Of a DNA stretch of 48,936 bases, positions 18,195-24,315 are shown piece by piece. The first letter of the stretch is position 1. The number at the start of each line of letters is the position of its first letter. The DNA comes from Tessaracoccus bendigoensis DSM 12906 (GTDB taxonomy: Bacteria > Actinomycetota > Actinomycetes > Propionibacteriales > Propionibacteriaceae). Under the pieces are notes generated by a model. It was given only the letters and a program-made list of their open reading frames with translations. It did no database searches and had not been told where the DNA came from. The translations under genes and the position numbers were made by a program. The stretch is from assembly GCF_900141915.1 (NCBI RefSeq), contig NZ_FQZG01000025.1, positions 1 to 48,936 of the forward strand, in the 5' to 3' direction.

Positions 18195-18471
18195 GGGCTC
18201 CCCGGCCGCGCAGCGGCCGGAGCCCCGCGCAGCGGCCCCCGGAGGGCCCCGGACAAAGTGAAGGGCGCAGCCCGGTCGAGCGCAGCTCGATCACTTTGTC
18301 TTACGGGGTTAAGACAAGTCCTTGTCGGGTGGGCGGCGAAGCAGGGACCCGCACGAGAAGGACTTGTTGCGGCACGGCCGTGCTGTGGGCGGCGAAGCAG
18401 GGTCCCGCAGCACGGATGGGATCCGCCGGAGGTGCTCTCCCCGAGTGGCGCAGCCCGAGGCTCGGGGAGAG
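18195..18471 (+). repeat. Array of inverted repeats with GCGNAGC mini-hairpin cores (candidate oriT / replication origin)
   Basis: Within the 402-base gap before the relaxase there are seven GCGNAGC heptamers: GCGCAGC at 18208, 18227, 18265, 18280 and 18448, and GCGAAGC at 18336 and 18392. Most lie inside larger inverted repeats: GGGCT..CCGGCC/GGCCGGAGCCC; GACAAAGTG (18252) with CACTTTGTC (18292) enclosing two cores; ACAAGTCCTT (18314) with AAGGACTTGT (18358); CCGTGCTG (18378) with CAGCACGG (18408); CTCTCCCCGAG (18435) with CTCGGGGAGAG (18461). GTGGGCGGCGAAGCAGGG is repeated at 18329 and 18385. Position between rep and the relaxase fits oriT, a double- or single-strand origin, or both. Confidence 0.7.
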
Positions 18472-18484
18472 AAACGGAGGCATC

Positions 18485-19900
18485 ATGAGCGAGGAAGTAG
18501 TGGGCCGCGCTGGGTTCCACGCGAAGCACACGAAGGCGGTCAGTGAGCGCTCGGCGATCTTGCACGAGGCGATGCGCGAGCTGGACCAGCAGAGCATCGC
18601 GTACTGGGCGGCGCGCAACCCGAACATCGTCGTCGCCGACGAGCCGTTGAACATGGCGATGGTCAATGACAGCAGTGGTGGGTTTGCTCGCTGCACCGAT
18701 CGTCGGCAGGTGCTGGACTACGGCGAGTCGCGGGTGGGGCTGCTCAGTCGGAAGCTGCGCGAGGATGCTCCTGACAAGAACGGGAAGATGACCGGCGGCA
18801 CGGTGACCACGAGCCTGTTGGTCTCTCACCTGCCCAAGTCGATGTGCGAGGAGATCGAGGACTTCTATCCGGTGCTCGACTCGACGACCGGCGAGCCGGT
18901 CGTCGACAGGAACACGGGTGAGCCGATGCGGCGCAGCCGCTGGATCGCGGCGGACCGCGATGAAGCCGTCAAGTACTTCGAGGCCGTGGTCGACTATCTC
19001 GCGGAGAACGTGATCCCTGGTGGCCGCGATGCTGTGCTCGGGTACGACATTCAGTTCTCCGAGTCCACGCCGCACATTCAGATCGTCGCCGACACCTTCG
19101 CCGCCGATCCGAGGAAGCCGGGGCGGCTGCGCGTCGACACTTCGCGGGCGTGGTTCTCGCACCGGGATGTGCGCGATGAACAGGGCAAGGTGAAGAGTGG
19201 GCCGGCCAAGATGCGGGAGTACCACGAGGGCCTCAAGCAGCATCTGATCGAACGCGGCTACGACATCTCGCCGGACTTCGACGAGGAGCGCCACCTCGCC
19301 GGGATGGGCAAGGAAGAGTTCGGCAGGTCGATGGATGCCGAGCGCGTCGCGGTCGCCGAGCGGGAGTACGTCGAGACCAAGCTCGCGGCCAAGATCTCGG
19401 TCGCGGAGAAGGACAGCAAGGCTGCCTGGGAGTACAAGCAAGCGGCCAAGGCCGAGCTCGCGGCTGCCGAGAAGGAGCGCGCAGCTGCGACTGCCGAGCT
19501 GGAAGAGGCCGTCGAGATCAAACGACGGGCGAAGGCCGACGGGCACCGAGAGGGCTACGAAAATGGTCGGCTTGAGGCCCAGGTTCAGCTCGCCGAGATG
19601 ACGCGCCTCGCTGAGGGCGAGCGCGCCGAGGCTGCACGACAGGCTGATGCGGCACGGGTCGCCCGCCGGGCCCTTGAGGAGACCGAAGAACGGCTCGAGG
19701 CCGAGCTGGCGAGGGTCGTCGAGGAGCCACCGGACTTCAAGCGGTTCCTCGACACGCCGCGCAAGGACGGCAAGACCATGCGGGATGTGTACAACCGGGC
19801 CATGGCTCCGGTGTGGGCGAGCAGAGCGAGCAGGGCCGCCCTGCTCGACGAGGTCCGCCAGGAGGCAAAGCACAGTGGCGCGTACGACCTGGAGCTCTGA
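18485..19900 (+). CDS. mob: Relaxase of Mob/Pre (MobV-like) type
   Basis: Probable relaxase nicking oriT and leading the transferred strand. The 471-residue protein has NIVVADEPLNMAMVN near residue 47, resembling the N-terminal Mob motif, and SESTPHIQIVADTF around residues 193-206, the family's metal-site region (ESTPH-H in classical Mob/Pre, here TPHIQI). A long Glu/Ala/Lys coiled coil occupies about 290-430. The ATG at 18485 has GGAGG four bases upstream. The hairpin array lies immediately before it. As the island has no type IV secretion genes of its own, transfer would need a helper conjugative element. Family assignment is by motif; metal-site residues differ from the textbook pattern. 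Confidence 0.7.
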   Translation: MSEEVVGRAGFHAKHTKAVSERSAILHEAMRELDQQSIAYWAARNPNIVVADEPLNMAMVNDSSGGFARCTDRRQVLDYGESRVGLLSRKLREDAPDKNGKMTGGTVTTSLLVSHLPKSMCEEIEDFYPVLDSTTGEPVVDRNTGEPMRRSRWIAADRDEAVKYFEAVVDYLAENVIPGGRDAVLGYDIQFSESTPHIQIVADTFAADPRKPGRLRVDTSRAWFSHRDVRDEQGKVKSGPAKMREYHEGLKQHLIERGYDISPDFDEERHLAGMGKEEFGRSMDAERVAVAEREYVETKLAAKISVAEKDSKAAWEYKQAAKAELAAAEKERAAATAELEEAVEIKRRAKADGHREGYENGRLEAQVQLAEMTRLAEGERAEAARQADAARVARRALEETEERLEAELARVVEEPPDFKRFLDTPRKDGKTMRDVYNRAMAPVWASRASRAALLDEVRQEAKHSGAYDLEL

Positions 19901-19913
19901 GCGAACCGAGAAA

Positions 19914-19927
19914 CCCGCTCTCGCGGG
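19914..19927. terminator. Bidirectional hairpin between mob and ardA
   Basis: CCCGC (19914-19918) and GCGGG (19923-19927) pair around TCTC between the convergent stops at 19900 and 19940. On the minus strand it is followed by TTTCTC, so it best serves ardA. Confidence 0.5.
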
Positions 19928-19939
19928 CTCATCGGCGGC

Positions 19940-20503
19940 TCATAGGTCGCGGAACACGTAGACGCCGTAGCCCTCGCCCGCCGGGGCGTCGACGACGGTG
20001 AAGTCGAACGCGAGATCACGGGTCCAGCTCGCCCAGTCGAAGTACCGCACGGCCTCCTCCGGCCAGCCGGTTGTCATCCCGGTGTCGTCGGCGAGCTGCT
20101 CGGCGTACTCCCGGAAGCCCTCCCAGTGCCCGCAGAAGCGCTCCTCGAAGTCGCCCAAGCTCGGGATGTCGCCGGTGCCCTCGACCACGTGCATCCCCGA
20201 CCGGACCCACGCGCACACGGCTGTCCAGCGGTCGGAGCCGGCTTCCTCGTAGCACCGGCCCCACTGAGCGGCCTCCAGAGGCCCGAACTCGCCCTCGACG
20301 GGCACGAACTCGTGGTCGAGCACCCAGACCTCCTCACAGGCCGCGTACGGCCTCCCAGAGCCCGCGTGGAGGTCGGCGAGGGTGACGTCCTCGACGTCGG
20401 TGCAGTCGACCCACCGGCCCGCCAGGGCCCCGTCGTTGTAGCAGCCCAGGCACCCGAGCCATACCCGGGGAGCACCAGTGTCCGTGGGGGTCGCCGTGCT
20501 CAT
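19940..20503 (-). CDS. ardA: ArdA-like antirestriction protein
   Basis: DNA-mimic protein that blocks type I restriction complexes and protects an incoming element. The 187-residue product is strongly acidic and carries the ArdA-type opening PRVWLGCLGCYNDGALAGRWVD, followed by repeats of Asp/Glu-rich segments (DVEDVTLADLHAG, EEVWVLDHEFVPVEGEFG) and a C-terminal aromatic/acidic stretch. The start is the ATG at 20503, which overlaps the stop of the upstream small gene by four bases (ATGA), giving translational coupling. It is notable on an island that also carries a restriction-like operon. Confidence 0.8.
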   Translation of the reverse strand: MSTATPTDTGAPRVWLGCLGCYNDGALAGRWVDCTDVEDVTLADLHAGSGRPYAACEEVWVLDHEFVPVEGEFGPLEAAQWGRCYEEAGSDRWTAVCAWVRSGMHVVEGTGDIPSLGDFEERFCGHWEGFREYAEQLADDTGMTTGWPEEAVRYFDWASWTRDLAFDFTVVDAPAGEGYGVYVFRDL

Positions 20504-20823
20504 GCCGCATCCCCCGCGGTCAGCACGCGCACGCGGTGCGCCGTGGCGGCGAACGGCCCGACGGCGATGGCGTCGAGCAGCTCGACGACGCCTACCTCGG
20601 CCAGGGCGCGGGGGCGCCCGCTGTGCTCGGACCAGTCCTTGACGACGGCCTCGTCGGGCAGCAGCGGGAAGTCGGGCAAGCGGGTGGTCAGGACCTCGGA
20701 CTCGCCGGTGGCGGGGTCCAGGGCCAGCAGGGCGTGCTGCGCGGGGTCGTGGTGGATCTCGACCGGCTCGGCGAAGGCGGGCAGGTCGAGCGTGACGGCG
20801 GTGCGGATCGTTGTCCAGGCCAT
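20500..20823 (-). CDS. Small hypothetical protein co-translated with ardA
   Basis: A 107-residue protein not recognised as a known family. It begins MAWTTIRTAVTLDLPAF and has a mixed alpha/beta composition without membrane segments or signal peptide. GAGGAGG lies six bases before the ATG at 20823, and its stop overlaps the ardA start, so it is the first gene of a two-gene leading-region-type unit. Function could relate to antirestriction or establishment, inferred only from this coupling. Confidence 0.65.
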   Translation of the reverse strand: MAWTTIRTAVTLDLPAFAEPVEIHHDPAQHALLALDPATGESEVLTTRLPDFPLLPDEAVVKDWSEHSGRPRALAEVGVVELLDAIAVGPFAATAHRVRVLTAGDAA

Positions 20824-20850
20824 GGTGGTCCTCCTCGGTGTCAGGGAGGA

Positions 20851-20862
20851 CCCAGCGCACCC
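20851..20862 (-). promoter_or_regulatory. Leader motif GGGTGCGCTGGG before the ardA unit
   Basis: On the minus strand GGGTGCGCTGGG lies about 30 bases upstream of the ATG at 20823. Related strings occur before two second-island genes (at 41174 and 45869). The function is unknown; a shared untranslated leader or promoter element is possible. Confidence 0.3.
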
Positions 20863-20925
20863 TCGCAGCCGTGCTCGGGTGAATCGGCGCTTGCGGGCGC
20901 AGCCGGGTCCTCGCCAGGAGGCCCG

Positions 20926-21046
20926 GCGCCGCGTCAGCGGCGCATGCAGGGTAGGTGTGGCTTCGTTCGCTTGGTGGCGGGGTTTTTGCAGCGCTCCGTG
21001 GCGGTCTTGTTGCCGCGATCACTCAGGACTGGCTGCAGGTAGGTGT
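20926..21046. repeat. Hairpin and two CAGG(G)TAGGTGT direct repeats left of the cadmium cassette
   Basis: GCGCCGC/GCGGCGC (20926-20932, 20937-20943) forms a stem with a GTCA loop. CAGGGTAGGTGT occurs at 20947-20958 and CAGGTAGGTGT at 21036-21046; the same string recurs at 22888-22899 beyond the resolvase gene. About 38 bases from 20969 (CTTGGTGGCGGG...) are similar in inverted orientation to sequence around 22838-22876. No gene is seen in this 282-base gap. Confidence 0.5.
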
Positions 21047-21105
21047 CGCGGTCTGAACCGAGAGGGGTGCGCCCGGTCGGGGCCGTTTGGATCGCTGCCG
21101 CTACG

Positions 21106-21708
21106 TCAGAGTCCGAAGGCTCCGCCGCTGACGAGGATCACGATGCCGAGGCCGATGAGAACGATGGGGAAGAGGATGTGCTCCCAGCGTTCGAGCACTT
21201 CTGCGATCGGGGGGCGGGTGGCGACGAACTTTGCCAGGGCCACCAGGACCGCGACGAGCGCGAGGAAGACGATGCAGTAGGCGACTACTGCGAGAGGTTC
21301 CACGCTGAGGAAGACAGGGGTGTAGACGCCGATGTTGTCGCCGCCGTTGGCAAGGGTGACGCCTGCGACTGTCCACACGCCGACCTTCTTGCCGGCAACC
21401 TTGGCCTCGTCGTCATCGTCGTCATCGTCTCCGCGCCAGGCCTGCCATGCGGCCCAGAGGCCGAGACCCAGAGGGATGAGACCGAAGTACGGGATGGCTG
21501 CCGAGGGCAGGAATGCTCCGGCACCGATGGTCACCAGGACCGCGGCACCGAGGATGCCGGCGAATCCGAGGTACTGGCCGGCCAGAATGCGGGCGGTAGT
21601 GCCGCGCTGGCCTGCCCCTCGCGCGAAGAAGAGGGAGAGCACGATGATGTCGTCGATGTTGGTCGCTGCGAACAGGCCCATCGCCTGCAAGACCGAGGTG
21701 AGGATCAT
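21106..21708 (-). CDS. cadD: CadD-family cadmium resistance transporter
   Basis: Inner-membrane transporter conferring cadmium resistance. The 200-residue product has five or six hydrophobic helices and the family's conserved helices with charged residues: FAATNIDDIIVLSLFFARG near the N-terminus and VTLANGGDNIGVYTPVF in the middle, separated by a cytoplasmic loop with a run of seven Asp residues. The ATG at 21708 has GGGAGGG upstream; the frame to 21762 lies over cmtR. Its start overlaps the cmtR stop by four bases, so regulator and transporter form one coupled operon. Confidence 0.85.
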   Translation of the reverse strand: MILTSVLQAMGLFAATNIDDIIVLSLFFARGAGQRGTTARILAGQYLGFAGILGAAVLVTIGAGAFLPSAAIPYFGLIPLGLGLWAAWQAWRGDDDDDDDEAKVAGKKVGVWTVAGVTLANGGDNIGVYTPVFLSVEPLAVVAYCIVFLALVAVLVALAKFVATRPPIAEVLERWEHILFPIVLIGLGIVILVSGGAFGL

Positions 21709-22064
21709 GCGCCCTCCCCAGCTGCGTCGCATCCGGGAAGCGAGCAGGCGGGATCGATGCACGGGGCGTCTTCGTCCACTGCCAGGGTGGCATCGACCAG
21801 TGCCGTCAGCGCCTGCGCCAGGTGCGAATCGGCGATCTCATATCGTGTCCGACGACCCTCGGGCTCGGAGACGACGATCCCGCAATCGCGCAGGCATGCC
21901 AGGTGGTTGGACACGTTCGGGCGTGTCAGGTCCAGATCTCGGGCCAGTTCCGCCGGGTAAGCGGGATGGTCGAGCAGGGTCAAGATGATCCGGGATCGAG
22001 TGGGGTCGGCCAGTGCACGACCCAGGCGGTTCATCACGTCGAGACGCGAAGCAATAGTCAGCAT
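21705..22064 (-). CDS. cmtR: CmtR-type ArsR/SmtB repressor (cadmium/lead sensor)
   Basis: Metal-responsive repressor of the cadD operon, 119 residues. It closely resembles mycobacterial CmtR: RLGRALADPTRSRIILTLLDHPAYPAELARDL, the recognition helix LTRPNVSNHLACLRDCGIV, and YEIADSHLAQAL. Cysteines in CLRDCG and in the tail DAPCIDPACSLPGC match the Cd/Pb-binding positions of that family. The ATG at 22064 gives the usual MLTIASRLD start; a longer frame to 22094 is unlikely. Two ACTGAAC direct repeats just upstream are a likely operator. Confidence 0.88.
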   Translation of the reverse strand: MLTIASRLDVMNRLGRALADPTRSRIILTLLDHPAYPAELARDLDLTRPNVSNHLACLRDCGIVVSEPEGRRTRYEIADSHLAQALTALVDATLAVDEDAPCIDPACSLPGCDAAGEGA

Positions 22065-22066
22065 GG

Positions 22067-22092
22067 ACTGAACTATACAGCGCGCACTGAAC
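22067..22092 (-). promoter_or_regulatory. Direct repeats upstream of cmtR, likely operator
   Basis: ACTGAAC at 22067-22073 and 22086-22092, 19 bases apart, immediately upstream of the cmtR start. The segment between them includes TATAC. Autoregulation by CmtR is inferred. Confidence 0.45.
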
Positions 22093-22140
22093 ACTCGGTC
22101 ACAGGCGTCAGCCCAGATCGCATGCCCGTAAGGGGAACCT

Positions 22141-22222
22141 TCACCGTACGTCGAGAGAGCTTCCTCCTCGACGACTCCTTACGATGGATCGCCATGTACG
22201 CAAGACCCGTACGGTGACATGG
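22141..22222 (+). promoter_or_regulatory. Nested inverted repeats upstream of the small resolvase gene
   Basis: TCACCGTAC (22141-22149) matches GTACGGTGA (22209-22217) in inverse. Inside this, CCATGT/ACATGG (22192-22197, 22217-22222) and GTACG/CGTAC (22196-22200, 22208-22212) are also inverted. This is a candidate resolvase binding site or operator in the 192-base divergent gap. Confidence 0.4.
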
Positions 22223-22256
22223 GCGGTAAAGGGAGGCTAACTGCAACAATGGGGAC

Positions 22257-22829
22257 ATGCATGTCGGCTACGCGCGCGTCTCGACTCTCGAGCAAGATTT
22301 CTCCGCCCAACGGGAAGCGCTTGAGCGCCTCGGAGTCGAGAGCAAGAACATCTACTTCGACCACGGCCTGACGGGAACGACCCGCGCCCGGCCCGGGCTG
22401 CGCGAAGCGCTGGCCGCGACCCGGGACGGCGACACCCTGGTGGTGACCAAGCTCGACCGGCTGGCCCGCTCGCTCCCGGACGCGAGGGACATCGCGGACG
22501 AGCTCACCATCAAGGGAGTGGCGCTCAGTCTCGGAGGCAGCGTCTACGACCCCAACGACGCCGTCGGCCGGTTGCTGTTCAACGTGCTCGGCATGGTGGC
22601 CGAGTTCGAGGCGGACCTCATCCGCCTGCGCACCCGCGAGGGCATGGCCATCGCCAGATCCAAGGGCAAGCTCAAGGGCAAGAAGCCCAAGCTCTCGCCC
22701 TCTCAGCGCAAGCATCTGTTGACGTTGCACGCGGCTGGCGAGCACACCCAGGCCGAGCTCGCCGAGCTGTTCAACGTCTCCCGAACCACCATCTACCGCG
22801 AGCTGCGCCGCACCACGGCGGACACCTGA
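22257..22829 (+). CDS. Small serine recombinase (resolvase/invertase family)
   Basis: A 190-residue site-specific recombinase. The catalytic domain opens HVGYARVSTLEQDFSAQ with nucleophile Ser in VST, then VVTKLDRLARSLPDA and EFEADLIRLRTREGMAIARSKGKLKGKKPKLS, ending in a C-terminal helix-turn-helix (HTQAELAELFNVSRTTIYRELRR). Length and layout match Tn3-type resolvases. It lies divergently from cmtR. No Tn3 transposase is present, so it may act as a cointegrate or multimer resolver for the island, or as the recombinase of the cadmium cassette. Confidence 0.88.
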   Translation: MHVGYARVSTLEQDFSAQREALERLGVESKNIYFDHGLTGTTRARPGLREALAATRDGDTLVVTKLDRLARSLPDARDIADELTIKGVALSLGGSVYDPNDAVGRLLFNVLGMVAEFEADLIRLRTREGMAIARSKGKLKGKKPKLSPSQRKHLLTLHAAGEHTQAELAELFNVSRTTIYRELRRTTADT

Positions 22830-22887
22830 CCGCGCCTGCACCGCCACTGAGCGATCACAGAAGCCCGCCACCAAGCCATCACATCCA

Positions 22888-23031
22888 CAGGGTAGGTGTC
22901 CGAAATGGCCACGAGGCACGGCTTGGTACACCTACTGATCTGGACAGGGATTATGAGACACTGGTGGAGGCTTCGGCAGGCCGAACGGCTCCGAGCTGGA
23001 CAGGTGTCCGAGATCGACCGATTGTGTGACA
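22888..23031. repeat. Candidate res site downstream of the resolvase
   Basis: GTAGGTGT (22892-22899) and ACACCTAC (22928-22935) are perfect inverted half-sites. The stretch TGTCCGA...GGTACA (22897-22930) is 34 bp, the size of a Tn3 resolvase subsite II. A second element with TGTCCGA at one end and GTGACA at the other spans 23005-23031 (27 bp, near the size of subsite I), overlapping GGACA/TGTCC. No gene is seen in this 208-base gap. Assignment is inferred from spacing and symmetry. Confidence 0.45.
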
Positions 23032-23037
23032 GCGCCC

Positions 23038-23274
23038 CTAACCTTGATCTGCTACTGCAGACACCACCGTGAGCGTCAGTCCAAGGCAATCTACGACCTT
23101 GGCCAGGGTCACGGTGGAGACATCATCCCCCCGCTCGATCCGGGCGATTGTGGGACGTGACAGGCCTGCTTGGGTGGCCAGCTCAGTCTGGGTCCAACCC
23201 AGGTTGTCGCGGGCGGCCCGCACACGGCCAGCGATGCTTTGCATCGGGTCGAGTGGGTCGGTCATCACGCTCAC
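23038..23274 (-). CDS. XRE-family HTH regulator at the end of the restriction-like operon
   Basis: A 78-residue (or 75 from the ATG at 23265) Cro/C1-type repressor: MQSIAGRVRAARDNLGWTQTELATQAGLSRPTIARIERGDD has the XRE helix-turn-helix with Q-T-E-L and S-R-P-T-I-A-R-I-E. The GTG at 23274 overlaps the stop of the preceding methyltransferase half (GTGA), so it is translated with the operon. Such small regulators act as controller proteins in many restriction-modification loci; here it is last rather than first. The dyad at 28313-28331 before the operon is its most likely target. Confidence 0.8.
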   Translation of the reverse strand: MSVMTDPLDPMQSIAGRVRAARDNLGWTQTELATQAGLSRPTIARIERGDDVSTVTLAKVVDCLGLTLTVVSAVADQG

Positions 23275-24314
23275 GCCATCGGCTTGACGTTGTCCTCGAT
23301 GAAGGCGATCTCTTCGGTGTCGAGGCCGTACTTGGCGTAGAGCTGTTGGTCGATCTCGGGGATTGGCTTGGTCCAGTCGATGTCGGAGGACGAGGTGAAG
23401 TCCTGGAGGGGGATCAGCTTCCAGACGGAGCGCGCGTTGTTCTGTGTTGTCTTCAAGACGCTGAGCAGTGCTCTTGCGAACTTCGTCTTCAGATAGGCAA
23501 GGCAGGCTTCGGCTTCCTGATCGGAGTCGAATGGCCCCACGGTCAAGAACGTGTCTGTGTGAGTCACACCTGGTCCAGCAACGAACGGCGAGCTCAGAGT
23601 TTCGCCAAAGGCACCCGAGTTGTTCGCCTTTGCGACAAGCACCTTGAACCGACTTCGAGAATCCGGTGCACTGATGTAGTCAGATCGAAGCCAACGAATG
23701 GTTCGTTTGGATGCTGAGCTACCAACAACCTGAACGTAGTCCCTGCCATCTGAAGGCTCGGCGTCAAAGAAGATGACTTCATCCAGCGCTATGAAGCTGG
23801 AGGGCGTGACTTGGTTGCCCGCACCTTTGGGCACCACGTCAGTGATTTCAGATCGTTCAGCAATGGCTAGATCGGAGTATCGGTACAAGGCACGCGAGCT
23901 CACGATCTTGTAGAAGGACTCCTCACCCCGCGCATCAACCTTGCCAATCACGCTAGCCATTCCTGTGGTGGCACCTCCCAAGAAGGTGCCGATGGGGCCA
24001 ATCTCTTGGGCGCTGTCGCGGTACGTCACGGCGATGCCGCCCTTGATGTCTGTTCCCGGAAACAGGCTCGATGAGTCTGGGGCATGATAAGCGACTTGGA
24101 GATGCTTGTCGGCGAGCATCTTCTTGTTCCACGCTGCCTTGGTCTGTCCTGAGTTAGAGAGGAAGCGTGCAGGGGTGATGAGCACAGCCTTCTCGCCCAC
24201 TTCAAAGGCTGCGTCCATGAACTTGGGGTAAAGAGGCTCTCTCCTGTTGGGAGCGGTCTCGGAATCCTCCTGATACGGCGGGTTGCCTATCACGACGTCG
24301 AACTTCTTGGTCAT
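23271..24314 (-). CDS. Adenine methyltransferase catalytic half (NPPY motif) with target-recognition region
   Basis: A 347-residue protein beginning MTKKFDVVIGNPPYQED, which is catalytic motif IV of N6-adenine methyltransferases of the Eco57I-like group, placed 10-14 residues from the N-terminus. EKAVLITPARFLSN follows as in this family, and the rest (residues about 120-300) looks like a target-recognition domain. It has no AdoMet-binding motif I, so it cannot be a complete enzyme alone. The ATG is separated by one base from the stop of the nuclease-helicase gene, whose C-terminal part carries a motif-I-like segment; another motif I protein is encoded at the head of the operon. Confidence 0.8.
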   Translation of the reverse strand: MTKKFDVVIGNPPYQEDSETAPNRREPLYPKFMDAAFEVGEKAVLITPARFLSNSGQTKAAWNKKMLADKHLQVAYHAPDSSSLFPGTDIKGGIAVTYRDSAQEIGPIGTFLGGATTGMASVIGKVDARGEESFYKIVSSRALYRYSDLAIAERSEITDVVPKGAGNQVTPSSFIALDEVIFFDAEPSDGRDYVQVVGSSASKRTIRWLRSDYISAPDSRSRFKVLVAKANNSGAFGETLSSPFVAGPGVTHTDTFLTVGPFDSDQEAEACLAYLKTKFARALLSVLKTTQNNARSVWKLIPLQDFTSSSDIDWTKPIPEIDQQLYAKYGLDTEEIAFIEDNVKPMA

Positions 24315-24315
24315 C

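Noticed and set aside
17654..19873. Long minus-strand open frame (739 codons) opposite the relaxase
   Set aside because: It lies antisense to a relaxase with clear motifs, RBS and context; such frames are common in high-GC coding DNA. Its translation is Leu/Arg/Gly-rich without domains.
22257..23031. Complete Tn3-family transposon around the small resolvase
   Set aside because: No transposase gene and no matching pair of terminal inverted repeats were found.
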